DNA of 42,559 nt from Thiobacillus sp. UBA3361 (GCA_002360535.1 DEQR01000034.1:1-42559), one strand, 5' to 3'; positions 8,250 through 19,641 are shown, counted from the first letter of the stretch. Numbers and translations: made by a program. The notes: generated by a model not told the origin, from the sequence alone.

Positions 8250-10082
8250 TCAGGCGTGGGCGTAGAGCTTGTGGTACAGCCCGCCCTGGGCCATCAGGGA
8301 GTCGTGGTCGCCCTCCTCTGCGATACGACCGTTTTCGAACACCAGGATGCGGTCGGCATGTTTCACCGCCGACAGGCGATGGGCAATGATCAGGGTAGTG
8401 CGCCCGCGCAGGAATTCGCCCATGGCCAGGTGCAGACAGCGTTCCGTTTCCGCATCCAGGGCCGAGGTGGCCTCGTCCAGGATCACTACCTTCGGCTCCG
8501 CCAGCACCATGCGCGCAATGGCGAGCCGCTGCCGCTGTCCGCCGGACAGGCGCACGCCGTTCTTGCCCACCAGGGTGTCCAGTCCTTGCGGCATGTCGGC
8601 CACCAATGCCCTGAGCTGGGCAATCTCCAGTGCATGCCAGAGACGCTCGTCCGCAAAGTCGCGGCCCATGGCCAGGTTGTCGCGGATGCTAGCGTTGAAC
8701 AGCACCGGGTGCTGCAACACGACCCCCACATGATCCCGCACCACTGACCAGCCTATGTCCCCGACCGGCACGCCACCGTAGCGGATGACGCCCAATTGGG
8801 GGGGATAAAGCCCCAGCAGGGCCTGCACCAGCGTGGACTTGCCGCCCCCGGAGGCACCCACCAGGGCGACCTTCTCGCCGGGCCGGATGCTCAGGCTGAC
8901 CTGATCCAGCACCGGCTCGCCGTCGCCGTAGGAGAAGCTCACCCGCTCCAGATCGAGTCCCACGCTGCCCCGCGCGGCGAATGGATCGGCCCGTGATTCC
9001 CCCTCCTCGGCTGGACGCAGGGCGAGCAGCGCATTGATGCGGCCCAATGCCGCATTGGCGGAGAACCAGGCGTACTGGATGTTGATGATCTCCTGCACCG
9101 GCGACATCATGAACCAGAGGTAGCCGAACACCGCCAGCATCTCTCCGATGCTCAAATCCGAAAACACCACCATCAGCATCGCCCCGGCGCGGAAGGCATC
9201 GAAGCCGGCCAGGAAGATGAAGAAGGACACCCGGCCCATGGCATCCGACTTCCAAGCGAAGGCCGCCGCGTGCCTGCGGATGTCGGCTGCCTTGTCGGTG
9301 ACCCGCGCCAGGTAATGGCGCTCCCGGTTCATGGCACGAATCTGGGCCAGGGCATCCAGGGTCTCCGCCAGGGCCTCCTGGAAGGTTTCGAAGGCGCTGT
9401 TCTCGCGTCGCTTCAGCTCCTTGACCCGCTTGCCGAGTCGGGTGGAGAAGAAGATCACCAGTGGGTTGAGAAGCAGGATGAACAGCGCCAGTTGCCAGTG
9501 CATCCACAGCAGCACGACGGCCACCCCCACCAGCGACAGCACGGCCACCAGAAAACCGGAGATGGATGCGCCCAGAAAGCCGTCGATGGCATTCAGGTCG
9601 GTGACGAAATGCGAGGTGACCTTGCCGCTGCCCAGTGTTTCGTATTCCGACAGGGCGATGCGCGACAGACGGTCCAGCATGCGTGCACGGATGCGGAACA
9701 CCACCTCCTTGGCCACCAGGGAAAACGTGCGCGACTGCCAGACGTTGAGCAGGATGGAGATCAGCCGCAGGCCGAGGGAGATACCCAAGGCCAGGGCGAC
9801 GAACAGCACCGGTCCATGCCAGGCGGCAGGGAACAACGGGCCGAGGGTGGCGACGAATCTGCCCGGGCGATGCAAGAGGATTTCGTCCACCAGCATGGGC
9901 AGGAACAAAGGCACTGGCACCGCCGCAAGCACGGCGATGATGGCCAGCAGGTTGCCCTGGATCAGCGCCGGCCTGTGCCGCAGCACTTCGCTGCGCACCA
10001 GCCGCCAGCCCAGCACCGCCGCGGCGTCCGCCGGGTCGCCGGCTGTAAGCCGAGAAATCGACAGGGCTGTTGAACTCTGCAT
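8250..10082 (-). CDS. ABC transporter, fused membrane and ATPase domains (MsbA-like exporter)
   Basis: A 610-residue half-transporter that would work as a dimer in the inner membrane. Residues about 35-330 form the six-helix exporter domain. The C-terminal ATPase has Walker A GASGGGKST (near residue 408), Q-loop QHPVLF, the ABC signature LSGGQRQRLAIAR (near 511), Walker B VVILDEATSALD and the H-loop IIAHRLS. All catalytic elements are intact. There is no N-terminal C39 peptidase domain. The substrate cannot be told from sequence: lipids, peptides and drugs are all possible. No partner gene lies beside it; it is divergent from the unknown gene at 10,208. Confidence 0.9.
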   Translation of the reverse strand: MQSSTALSISRLTAGDPADAAAVLGWRLVRSEVLRHRPALIQGNLLAIIAVLAAVPVPLFLPMLVDEILLHRPGRFVATLGPLFPAAWHGPVLFVALALGISLGLRLISILLNVWQSRTFSLVAKEVVFRIRARMLDRLSRIALSEYETLGSGKVTSHFVTDLNAIDGFLGASISGFLVAVLSLVGVAVVLLWMHWQLALFILLLNPLVIFFSTRLGKRVKELKRRENSAFETFQEALAETLDALAQIRAMNRERHYLARVTDKAADIRRHAAAFAWKSDAMGRVSFFIFLAGFDAFRAGAMLMVVFSDLSIGEMLAVFGYLWFMMSPVQEIINIQYAWFSANAALGRINALLALRPAEEGESRADPFAARGSVGLDLERVSFSYGDGEPVLDQVSLSIRPGEKVALVGASGGGKSTLVQALLGLYPPQLGVIRYGGVPVGDIGWSVVRDHVGVVLQHPVLFNASIRDNLAMGRDFADERLWHALEIAQLRALVADMPQGLDTLVGKNGVRLSGGQRQRLAIARMVLAEPKVVILDEATSALDAETERCLHLAMGEFLRGRTTLIIAHRLSAVKHADRILVFENGRIAEEGDHDSLMAQGGLYHKLYAHA

Positions 10083-10156
10083 AACGATTAGGCAGTCTCC
10101 AAAAATAATCCTATATAAAGCAATGTGTTAATCATGAACCTTCTGATCGGAACGGC

Positions 10157-10172
10157 TGGCATGCGAAATGCA
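10157..10172 (+). promoter_or_regulatory. Putative sigma-54 promoter (-24/-12)
   Basis: TGGCATGCGAAATGCA fits the sigma-54 consensus TGGCACG-N4-TTGCA at all but two positions, with the invariant GG and GC pairs in the exact spacing. It lies 35 nt before the ATG of the 10,208 gene, giving a predicted leader of about 25 nt. A small inverted repeat, TTGGGT-CA-ACCCAA, follows at 10,177-10,190. Confidence 0.6.
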
Positions 10173-10207
10173 TTACTTGGGTCAACCCAACCTACCAGGA
10201 GTGCATC

Positions 10208-10615
10208 ATGTTCTCGTCCAGACCGAATACTCCAATTGTAGGCCTGACCCGCAAACCGGAACTTCAGGACCCCCGCAGCGCCATCGAGATCCGCTTCCCC
10301 CGCCTGGCGCGCGAGTTGGTACAGAACTGGTTCCGCCCCGGTATCGACGACCTGCTGGAGCACCTGATCCTGGACGACCGCAGCGGCCGCAGCGGCTTCC
10401 CCATGGAGGTCATCGACGAGCTGATGTTCCTGGCCGATATCCGCTGGCACCTGACGCACGCCGATCCGCACCAGGGCCTGGCCATGACGGCCGACCGCGA
10501 GTTCCTCGACTACGATCTGCCGCCCGCCGATCCCCTGCTGGCCTGGAAAGCGAAGTCCCAACCGCGGGTGCAACTGTTCTGGACGGACAAGTCCGAGGAC
10601 AAGCGACTCGGCTGA
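10208..10615 (+). CDS. Uncharacterised 135-residue protein under a sigma-54-type promoter
   Basis: I do not recognise the family. The start ATG is preceded by AGGAG at good spacing, and codon use resembles the surrounding genes, so it is likely real. The protein has no signal peptide or membrane segment. It is rich in charged residues, with a predicted helical middle (residues 25-80, FPRLARELVQNWFRPG and FPMEVIDELMFLADIRWHL) and an Asp/Pro-rich region (DYDLPPADPLLAWKAK) before a basic tail. No catalytic motif is visible. It converges on mnmE, with a hairpin between them, and is divergent from the ABC exporter. The sigma-54 promoter suggests control by a nitrogen, stress or metabolite-sensing activator (inference). 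Confidence 0.7.
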   Translation: MFSSRPNTPIVGLTRKPELQDPRSAIEIRFPRLARELVQNWFRPGIDDLLEHLILDDRSGRSGFPMEVIDELMFLADIRWHLTHADPHQGLAMTADREFLDYDLPPADPLLAWKAKSQPRVQLFWTDKSEDKRLG

Positions 10616-10620
10616 TCGAG

Positions 10621-10646
10621 GCCCGCCGACCTCTGGGTTGGCGGGC
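10621..10646. terminator. Hairpin between convergent genes
   Basis: A 10-bp stem (GCCCGCCGAC pairing with GTTGGCGGGC, one G-T wobble) with a 6-nt loop fills the 32-nt gap between the unknown gene and mnmE. There is no strong T-run on either side, so it may act as a bidirectional barrier more than a classic terminator. Confidence 0.55.
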
Positions 10647-10647
10647 G

Positions 10648-11991
10648 CTACTTGCCGATACAGAAGCGCCCGAAGATCTCCCCCAGCAGATCATCCGCGG
10701 TGAACTCGCCGGTGATCTGCGCCAGCGTATCGTGGGCCAGACGCAGTTCCTCGGCGAACAGTTCCAAACGCCCGGCGGCACCGCGCGCCGCCCGTAGATG
10801 AGCTGCCGCCTCGTGCAAGGCGCTCAGGTGACGGGTGCGGGCTATGAAGGCATCCTCGTGGCCCGCCTGCCAACCACCCAGTTCCAGCAGCCTCCGGCAC
10901 AGCAAGTCCACCCCTTCGCCGGTTTCCGCCGACAGCCAGACCTCGCTGCCGTCGGCGGACAGGCGGGCCGGCTCCCCGGCCAGGTCGATCTTGTTGTGCA
11001 CCGTCAGGCGGGGAATGTCGGGAAGCCTGCGCAGGATACCGGCCTCCGCCTCGCCCATCCCATGCTGGGCATCCACCAGCAGCAGGGCTGCATCAGCCTG
11101 CTCCAGGGCCGCCCAGGTGCGGGCGATGCCCAACTTCTCCACCGTGTCTTCCGTATCGCGCAGCCCAGCCGTGTCGATGATGTGGATGGGGACGCCGTTC
11201 AACTGGATGGATTCGCGCACCGTGTCGCGGGTAGTGCCCGCGATGTCGGTGACGATGGCCGCCTCGTAGCCGGCCAGGCGGTTGAGCAGGGAAGACTTGC
11301 CCACATTGGGCTGGCCGATCAGGGCGACACTTAGCCCCTCGCGCAGCAGCGCGCCCTGGCGTGCCTGGGCCAGCACGCCGGCCAAACCCTGCTCGATGGC
11401 GGCGAGCTGGCCTTCCGCATCGGCTTTGCGCAGGAAATCCACCTCCTCTTCCGGGAAATCCAGCGTCGCCTCCACCAGCATGCGCAGGCGCACCAGACCA
11501 TCGGTCAGCGTATCAATGCGGCGGGAAAATTCGCCGCTGAGGACGCGCACGGCCGAACGGGCCGCCGCCTGGCTCTGGGCATCGATGAGATCAGCTACCG
11601 CCTCGGCCTGGGCGAGGTCGAGCTTGTCGTTCAGAAAGGCGCGGCGGGTGAATTCGCCCGGCTCGGCCGGTCGCGCGCCCAACTCCAGGCAACGAGCCAG
11701 GACCAGTTGCAGGACCTGGGTGCCGCCATGGCCCTGCAGTTCGAGCACCGATTCACCGGTGAAGGAATGGGGTGCGGGAAAGTACAGGGCGATGCCTTCG
11801 TCCAGTGTTTGCCCCCCGGCATCCAGAAAGCAGCCATAACTGGCCATGCGCGGCGCGATTCTGCGCCCGAGCACACCCGTCATGATTCCGGCCACGTCCG
11901 CGCCGGACACCCGCACCACGCCGATGCCGCCCCGGCCGGGGGCGGTGGCGATGGCGGCGATCAGTTCACTTGGACTTGGCGGGCTTGCCAT
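10648..11991 (-). CDS. mnmE: tRNA modification GTPase MnmE
   Basis: Partner of MnmG in U34 tRNA modification. It has 447 residues. The N-terminal folate-binding domain begins near PGRGGIGVVRVSG. The G domain has the P-loop GQPNVGKSS (about residue 228), switch DIAGTTRDT, DTAGLRDTED and NKIDL. The C-terminal CIGK motif (final residues FCIGK) carries the catalytic Cys. The start overlaps the 3' end of yidC by 26 nt, so the two are co-transcribed. Confidence 0.97.
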   Translation of the reverse strand: MASPPSPSELIAAIATAPGRGGIGVVRVSGADVAGIMTGVLGRRIAPRMASYGCFLDAGGQTLDEGIALYFPAPHSFTGESVLELQGHGGTQVLQLVLARCLELGARPAEPGEFTRRAFLNDKLDLAQAEAVADLIDAQSQAAARSAVRVLSGEFSRRIDTLTDGLVRLRMLVEATLDFPEEEVDFLRKADAEGQLAAIEQGLAGVLAQARQGALLREGLSVALIGQPNVGKSSLLNRLAGYEAAIVTDIAGTTRDTVRESIQLNGVPIHIIDTAGLRDTEDTVEKLGIARTWAALEQADAALLLVDAQHGMGEAEAGILRRLPDIPRLTVHNKIDLAGEPARLSADGSEVWLSAETGEGVDLLCRRLLELGGWQAGHEDAFIARTRHLSALHEAAAHLRAARGAAGRLELFAEELRLAHDTLAQITGEFTADDLLGEIFGRFCIGK

Positions 11992-13636
11992 CGGCGCGGG
12001 CGATGACGGTATTGATGCGCCACTGCTGCAGGATGGACAGGACGTTGTTGACCAGCCAGTAAAGCACCAGGCCGGCCGGGAAGAAGAAGAAGAACACCGA
12101 GAAGGCCAGGGGCATGAACATCATCACCTTCTGCTGCACCGGGTCGGGCGACGGTGGGCTCAGCCGGGTCTGTATGAACATGGTGACGGCCATCACCACC
12201 GGCAGGATGTAGTAGGGGTCTTTTTCAGACAGATCGGTGATCCACAGGGCGAAGGGGGCCTGGCGCAATTCCACTGCGGACAGCAGCACCCAGTACAGGG
12301 CGATGAAGAAGGGAATTTGCACCAGCATGGGCAGGCAGCCGCCCAGGGGATTGATCTTCTCCTCCTGGTAGATCTTCATCATGGCCTCGTGCAGCTTCTG
12401 CCGGTCGTCGCCGTAGCGTTCCTTCAGCTGCTGCAGGCGCGGGGCCAGCTTGCGCATCTGCGCCATGGATTTGTAACTGGCCGCGGACAAGGGGTAGAAC
12501 GCGGCCTTGATGAGCACCGTGAGCAGGATGATGGCCACGCCCCAGTTGTCCACCAACTTGTGCAGCCAACTGAGCAGCACGAACAGGGGATAGGCCAGCA
12601 CGGTCAGCCAGCCGTAATCGACGACGTGCTCCAAGCCCGGCGCCAGCGTCTTGAGCTCTTCCTGCTTCTGCGGGCCGGCGTACAGCCGCATGGCAGCGGT
12701 CTTGCTCTCGCCCGGCGCCAGCTGCACGCCGGCCGTGATCATTCCGGCGGTGAACTCGCCATTGCCCAGGGCGCGACTGTAGAACTCGCGGTTGGAGGCA
12801 TCGGCGGGATCGCGGGTCATCCAGGCGGACACGAAGTGGTGCTGGGCCATGCCCACCCAGCCGTCCTTAGCGGTTTTGGCATGTTCCTGCTTGCCTTTCG
12901 TGATGTCCTCGAAGCCGACTTTCTGATACTTGCCCGCCTCGGTGTAGAAGGCGGGGCCGGTGAAGGTGTGCACGAAGGAAGACTCACCCTCCGGTGCCTG
13001 ACCGTGGCGCAGCAACTGATAGTAGGGATAGCCTGTCATGACAGCGCCACCCTGGTTGGTCAGGCTGTAGTCCACGTCCACCACATAGCTGCCGCGCCTA
13101 AAGGTGTAGGTCTTGGCAACCGCCAGGCCGTTGACGGTCGCCCGCAGGGTCAGCTTGATCTCGTCCTGTCCCGGTTGCAGCGCGTGCTCGCCGGATTCGA
13201 GCTCGAATACCGTCTTGTGGGTCGGCCAACCCTCGCCGATGAAACCCGATTGGGCGAAATAGTTGCGGCCTGACCGCTCCTCGAATAGCTCGAAGGGCTT
13301 GGTTTTGTCGTCGTTCTGGCGATAACCGCTCAGGGTCAGGCGGCGGATGTCACCGCCGTGCGCGTCGATGACGGCGGTGAGCACATCGGTCCTCAACACC
13401 GCGCGGGCGCCCTGCTGCGCCTCGCCGGCGCGCGGGGCGGCGGCGGGCTGCACCTCGGCGCCTGGCACCGGTAAGGCCACCGGGCCTTCCGCGCGCACCG
13501 GGACCCCGGTCAAAGCCGGCGACGTCTGGGCGGATTCGGGTCCCGCCTTGGGATGCTGGTAGTCCTGCCACGCCTCCCAGAGCATGAGGATGGAAAAGGA
13601 AAAAACGACAAAGGCGATTAGGCGTTGGGTATCCAT
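11966..13636 (-). CDS. yidC: Membrane protein insertase YidC
   Basis: Inner-membrane insertase that works alone or with SecYEG. It has 556 residues with the ATG at 13,636 (MDTQRLIAFVVFSFSILMLW, first membrane helix), against 548 in E. coli. A large periplasmic domain is followed by the conserved C-terminal helices, including WGVAIILLTVLIKAAFYPLS with the hydrophilic-groove Arg replaced in register by Lys, as seen in some relatives. The open frame runs 41 residues further upstream into rnpA; that part is a shadow. Unusually, no yidD lies between rnpA and yidC. Confidence 0.97.
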   Translation of the reverse strand: MDTQRLIAFVVFSFSILMLWEAWQDYQHPKAGPESAQTSPALTGVPVRAEGPVALPVPGAEVQPAAAPRAGEAQQGARAVLRTDVLTAVIDAHGGDIRRLTLSGYRQNDDKTKPFELFEERSGRNYFAQSGFIGEGWPTHKTVFELESGEHALQPGQDEIKLTLRATVNGLAVAKTYTFRRGSYVVDVDYSLTNQGGAVMTGYPYYQLLRHGQAPEGESSFVHTFTGPAFYTEAGKYQKVGFEDITKGKQEHAKTAKDGWVGMAQHHFVSAWMTRDPADASNREFYSRALGNGEFTAGMITAGVQLAPGESKTAAMRLYAGPQKQEELKTLAPGLEHVVDYGWLTVLAYPLFVLLSWLHKLVDNWGVAIILLTVLIKAAFYPLSAASYKSMAQMRKLAPRLQQLKERYGDDRQKLHEAMMKIYQEEKINPLGGCLPMLVQIPFFIALYWVLLSAVELRQAPFALWITDLSEKDPYYILPVVMAVTMFIQTRLSPPSPDPVQQKVMMFMPLAFSVFFFFFPAGLVLYWLVNNVLSILQQWRINTVIARADGKPAKSK

Positions 13637-13640
13637 TGTT

Positions 13641-14024
13641 TCAGCTTGGGTTCGCCGACCGTTCGACGCGCTCGGCCGGGCGACAGTCGTCCAGCAGGCG
13701 GAGGAATTCGGACTTGAACTGTTCCTCGGGGCAAATTGCCTTGACGCGTGCAACCACATCCAGTCCCGGCAGCAGGTCCTGGCGCAGCCTGAACATCTCG
13801 CGCATCAGGCGCTTGAGCCGGTTGCGGCGGCTGGCCAGGCGTACGACCCGGCGCGGCACCGCCAAGCCCAACCGTGCGTGGGACAGGTCGTTGGGCATGA
13901 CGAACAGATCCAGGCAGACTCCGCGACTGACCTGCTTGAAACGAAAAACGGATGAAAACTCATCCGTCTTGCGGAGAATCTTGTCCCGGCTCAGCCCCCA
14001 CGGCCGGCAGGCACCTTGGCACAA
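13641..14024 (-). CDS. rnpA: Ribonuclease P protein component
   Basis: Protein subunit of RNase P, which binds the precursor-tRNA leader. The family core is clear: LSRDKILRKTDEFSSVF, then LGLAVPRRVVRLASRRNRLKRLMRE with the RNR-type RNA-binding helix, then a C-terminal helix. The frame is open back into rpmH, with no ATG in the right place. I chose the TTG at 14,024, just after the rpmH stop, giving 127 residues; the true start may be a few codons later. It ends 4 nt before yidC. Confidence 0.88.
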   Translation of the reverse strand: MCQGACRPWGLSRDKILRKTDEFSSVFRFKQVSRGVCLDLFVMPNDLSHARLGLAVPRRVVRLASRRNRLKRLMREMFRLRQDLLPGLDVVARVKAICPEEQFKSEFLRLLDDCRPAERVERSANPS

Positions 14025-14034
14025 ACTATAGGCT

Positions 14035-14169
14035 TCAGACGGCCAGACGCTTGCGGCCCTTGGCGCGGCGGGCATTGATCACGGCGCGGCCACCCTTGGT
14101 CTTCATGCGGGCGCGGAAGCCATGGGTACGCTTGCGACGTACGACGGAAGGCTGGTAAGTGCGTTTCAT
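14035..14169 (-). CDS. rpmH: 50S ribosomal protein L34
   Basis: A 44-residue ribosomal protein, too short for many gene callers. It begins MKRTYQPSVVRRKRTHGFRA and ends GRKRLAV, matching bacterial L34 along its whole length. It leads the rpmH-rnpA-yidC-mnmE operon, divergent from dnaA across a 154-nt gap. Confidence 0.98.
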   Translation of the reverse strand: MKRTYQPSVVRRKRTHGFRARMKTKGGRAVINARRAKGRKRLAV

Positions 14170-14197
14170 GGCATAACCTCGATTTGAAAAGCCCGGT

Positions 14198-14227
14198 ATT
14201 ACACCCCGTAACTACATAATTCGTCAA
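14198..14227 (-). promoter_or_regulatory. Putative sigma-70 promoter of the rpmH operon
   Basis: On the minus strand TTGACG (14,227-14,222) and TGTAAT (14,203-14,198) are separated by 18 nt, each one base away from consensus. The position, about 30 nt before the rpmH ATG, is right for a strongly expressed ribosomal gene. Confidence 0.7.
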
Positions 14228-14323
14228 TATTTTTCCAGGCCTATCCCGAACCCCGGACGTGCTAGAATTTTCCAACTATTCCAATTATCTCCCACCCATC
14301 TACCCTATCGACGGCCACTTAGC

Positions 14324-15706
14324 ATGAGCGGTTTCTGGAGCCATTGTCTGAATCGTTTCGAGCAGACACTCAACGCCCAACAAATCATGACCTGGCTCAA
14401 GCCCCTCAATGTCGAGGAGGCAGAAGGCCTGGTGCGCATCACGGCACCCAACCGTTTCGTCGCCCAGTGGGTCAAGGACAAGTTCCTCCCGGATATCGAA
14501 ACCCTGGCAGATACCTATTTCCAGTCGGACACCCATGTGCAGCTGGTGGTGGGAGAGGAAACCGCAGCGCCTCCTCGGAACGGCATGGGCGGCAAACCCG
14601 AGCCGGAGGCCCGCCCACGCAACGACAACGCGCTCCCGGTCGCCATCAAGGTCAAACCTGCCTCCGGGCCGGTCCATCCGCCCGAGGACAGCCGCCTCAA
14701 CCCCCTGTTCAATTTCGACACCTATGTCCTCGGCAAGGCCAACGACCTGGCCCGCGCGGCCGCCTTGCAGGTGGCAGACAACCCGGGCGGCAGCTACAAC
14801 CCATTGTTCGTATATGGCGGCGTGGGTCTAGGCAAGACCCACCTCATCCAAGCCATCGGCAACAAGGTCAGACAGGGCAACCCCGGCGCACGTGTCAGCT
14901 ACATCCATGCCGAGCGCTATTTCTCCGACATGGTGCGGGCCATCCGAACCAAGTCGTTCGAGGACTTTAAGCGCCGCTACGACTCCCTGGACATCCTGCT
15001 GATCGACGACATCCAGTTCTTCGCCAACAAGGACCGCACTCAGGAAGAATTTTTCTATACCTTCAACACACTGATCGAGTCCCACAAGCAAGTCATCATC
15101 ACCAGCGACACCTTCCCCAAGGACCTGGAAGGCATCGAGGAGCGGCTCAAGTCGCGCTTCAGCTGGGGCCTGACGGTGATGCTGGAACCGCCCGAACTGG
15201 AGATGCGGGTCGCCATCCTGATGAACAAGGCCCGCCAGGAAGGCGAATCGCTGGACGATGCCACCGCCTTCTTCGTGGCCAAGCAGATCCGCTCCAACGT
15301 GCGCGAACTGGAAGGCGCCCTGAAGCGCATCCTGGCCTACTCACGCTTCCACCGCCAGCCAATCTGCGTGGAACTCGCCAAAGAGGCCCTCAAGGACCTG
15401 CTGGCGGTGCAGAACCGGCAGATCTCGATAGAGAACATCCAGAAGACGGTAGCGGACTTCTACAAGATCAAGGTCGCCGAGATGTACTCCAAGAAACGTA
15501 CCCGCAACCTGGCTCGGCCACGCCAGATGGCCATGTTCCTGGCCAAGGAACTGACCGATCTTTCCTTGCCGGAAATCGGACAGGCCTTCGGTGGGCGCGA
15601 CCACACCACGGTGCTGCATGCCTGCCGCAAGATCGAGGAACTGCGCAACGCCGACCTGTCCATCCGCCGTGACTACAACCTTCTGGTCCAGGTACTGACC
15701 GGTTGA
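14324..15706 (+). CDS. dnaA: Chromosomal replication initiator DnaA
   Basis: AAA+ initiator that binds DnaA boxes and opens oriC. It has 460 residues. The N-terminal domain starts MSGFWSHCLNRFEQTLNAQQ. The AAA+ core carries Walker A GGVGLGKTH (about residue 164) and Walker B ILLIDDIQFF, and the C-terminal DNA-binding domain carries the signature GGRDHTTVLHACRKI (about residue 424). The ATG has only a weak ribosome-binding sequence, but the start matches the family. It sits immediately left of the origin and is divergent from rpmH. Confidence 0.98.
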   Translation: MSGFWSHCLNRFEQTLNAQQIMTWLKPLNVEEAEGLVRITAPNRFVAQWVKDKFLPDIETLADTYFQSDTHVQLVVGEETAAPPRNGMGGKPEPEARPRNDNALPVAIKVKPASGPVHPPEDSRLNPLFNFDTYVLGKANDLARAAALQVADNPGGSYNPLFVYGGVGLGKTHLIQAIGNKVRQGNPGARVSYIHAERYFSDMVRAIRTKSFEDFKRRYDSLDILLIDDIQFFANKDRTQEEFFYTFNTLIESHKQVIITSDTFPKDLEGIEERLKSRFSWGLTVMLEPPELEMRVAILMNKARQEGESLDDATAFFVAKQIRSNVRELEGALKRILAYSRFHRQPICVELAKEALKDLLAVQNRQISIENIQKTVADFYKIKVAEMYSKKRTRNLARPRQMAMFLAKELTDLSLPEIGQAFGGRDHTTVLHACRKIEELRNADLSIRRDYNLLVQVLTG

Positions 15707-15923
15707 TTCACGAATCTGTGCACAAATCGTGGGACAGAATGGGTACAAAATGTGGATAAGTCGTATCTAGCGCGGGGGAAATCCATGTTGTCCACAATCA
15801 TCCACAATGGGTCAGACCACTTACCCACAGTCTTTGATAGACATCAACTTGTTGATTAGAATATGAAAATGTTCATTGTTCAGCGCCTGAACGGGGCCTA
15901 ATCAACAACATAAGGAAGTTAAA
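15707..15923. other. oriC: Chromosomal replication origin (oriC)
   Basis: The 217-nt dnaA-dnaN gap holds a cluster of DnaA boxes. A perfect TTATCCACA lies on the minus strand at 15,751-15,759. One-mismatch boxes are TTGTGCACA (minus, 15,717-15,725), TTGTCCACA (15,788-15,796), TCATCCACA (15,798-15,806) and TTACCCACA (15,821-15,829). An AT-rich stretch at about 15,834-15,890 next to the last box is the likely unwinding element. Gene direction flips around this point, as expected at an origin. Confidence 0.9.
15751..15759 (-). promoter_or_regulatory. Perfect DnaA box
   Basis: Exact match to TTATCCACA, read on the minus strand; the strongest box in the origin. Confidence 0.9.
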
Positions 15924-17039
15924 ATGCTAGTTCTTAAAACCCGCAAAGACATCCTGCTTAAGCCCCTTCAGGCTGCCGTGGGTGTGGTGGAGCGCAAGCA
16001 CACCCTGCCCATTCTCTCCAACGTGTTGATCGAGGCGGACAGAAACCGGGTCGCTTTCGTCGCCACGGATCTGGAGCTGCAGATCACGACCTGGATGGAA
16101 GACGAATCCGCCGAGATCGCCGCCCAGACCGCGTTCACCGTCTCGGCGCGCAAGCTGCTGGATATCTGCCGCTCCCTGCCGGACAGCGAAGCCCTCAACC
16201 TGGATCTGGACGGTGAACAATTGAAGCTGAAGGCAGGCAAGAGCCGCTTCAGTCTGCAAACGCTGCCGGCCAGGGATTTTCCCAAGCTGCAAATCGCCGA
16301 CGGTGAAGGCATCAGTTTCAGCCTGCCGCAAGGCCGTCTGCGCCATCTGCTGGGCCGGGTCCAGTACGCCATGGCGGTGCAGGATATCCGCTACTACCTG
16401 AACGGTATGCTCATGTCCCTGCAGGGCGACAAGCTCATCGTGGCGTCAACCGACGGGCATCGCTTGGCGGTGGACGCCAGCAAGCTGGAGCAACCACCGG
16501 AAGGCGGCATGGATGTCATTCTGCCGCGCAAGACGGTGCAGGAACTCATCAAACTGCTGTCCGACAACGACGAACCCGTGCACATCCAGATGGCCAGCGG
16601 CCAAGTGGTGATCCGCCACCCGGGCTTCGAGCTGCGCAGCAAGGTGGTGGACGGCAAGTTCCCGGACTGGCAGCGGGTCGTGCCCACCGGCTACGGGATG
16701 AGCTTTCACATCCAGCGCCAGCGCCTGGGACAGGCACTGAACAGGGCGGCCATCCTCACCAACGAGAAATACCGCGGTGTGCGTTTGGCGCTCACCGAGG
16801 GCAGCCTGCGCATCGCCTGCAGCAACAACGAGCAGGAAGAGGCCCAGGAGGAACTGGACATCGAATACGCCAAGGAGCCCCTGGATATCGGTTTCAACGT
16901 ACAGTACCTGCAGGACGTGCTGAACAACATCGATGCCGATACGGTGACCTGTTCCTTCGGCGATCCCACCAGCAGCATGCTGATCACCCTGCCCGGAGAA
17001 GATCATTTCCGCTATGTGGTCATGCCCATGCGTATCTGA
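15924..17039 (+). CDS. dnaN: DNA polymerase III beta sliding clamp
   Basis: Ring-shaped processivity clamp. It has 371 residues made of three repeated clamp folds. It begins MLVLKTRKDILLKPLQAAVG and ends with the typical ITLPGEDHFRYVVMPMRI. The ATG has AGGAAG in front at good spacing. It is followed directly by gyrB with no recF between, the arrangement common in betaproteobacteria. Confidence 0.98.
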   Translation: MLVLKTRKDILLKPLQAAVGVVERKHTLPILSNVLIEADRNRVAFVATDLELQITTWMEDESAEIAAQTAFTVSARKLLDICRSLPDSEALNLDLDGEQLKLKAGKSRFSLQTLPARDFPKLQIADGEGISFSLPQGRLRHLLGRVQYAMAVQDIRYYLNGMLMSLQGDKLIVASTDGHRLAVDASKLEQPPEGGMDVILPRKTVQELIKLLSDNDEPVHIQMASGQVVIRHPGFELRSKVVDGKFPDWQRVVPTGYGMSFHIQRQRLGQALNRAAILTNEKYRGVRLALTEGSLRIACSNNEQEEAQEELDIEYAKEPLDIGFNVQYLQDVLNNIDADTVTCSFGDPTSSMLITLPGEDHFRYVVMPMRI

Positions 17040-17127
17040 TTCGGGGATGCTTGGTAAGGGACGGAAGGAAAGGCACCAGGCCTTGACCGGACCGTTTCGG
17101 CAGGCCCATCCCCACACAATTCCTAGA

Positions 17128-17143
17128 TGTTCCACGTGAAACA
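17128..17143. other. parS centromere site 2
   Basis: TGTTCCACGTGAAACA, an exact match to the 16-bp consensus, ends 11 nt before the gyrB ATG and just upstream of its ribosome-binding sequence. ParB bound here could influence gyrB expression (inference). Confidence 0.97.
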
Positions 17144-17154
17144 AGGCTGAGGAA

Positions 17155-19605
<2,451 letters not shown>

Positions 19606-19641
19606 CCCCAGCGGCACGGCATAACGCGCACGGAGTCCTCC

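Noticed and set aside
17040..17154. recF remnant between dnaN and gyrB
   Set aside because: The 115-nt gap has no recF-like sequence; absence of recF here is normal for Betaproteobacteria.
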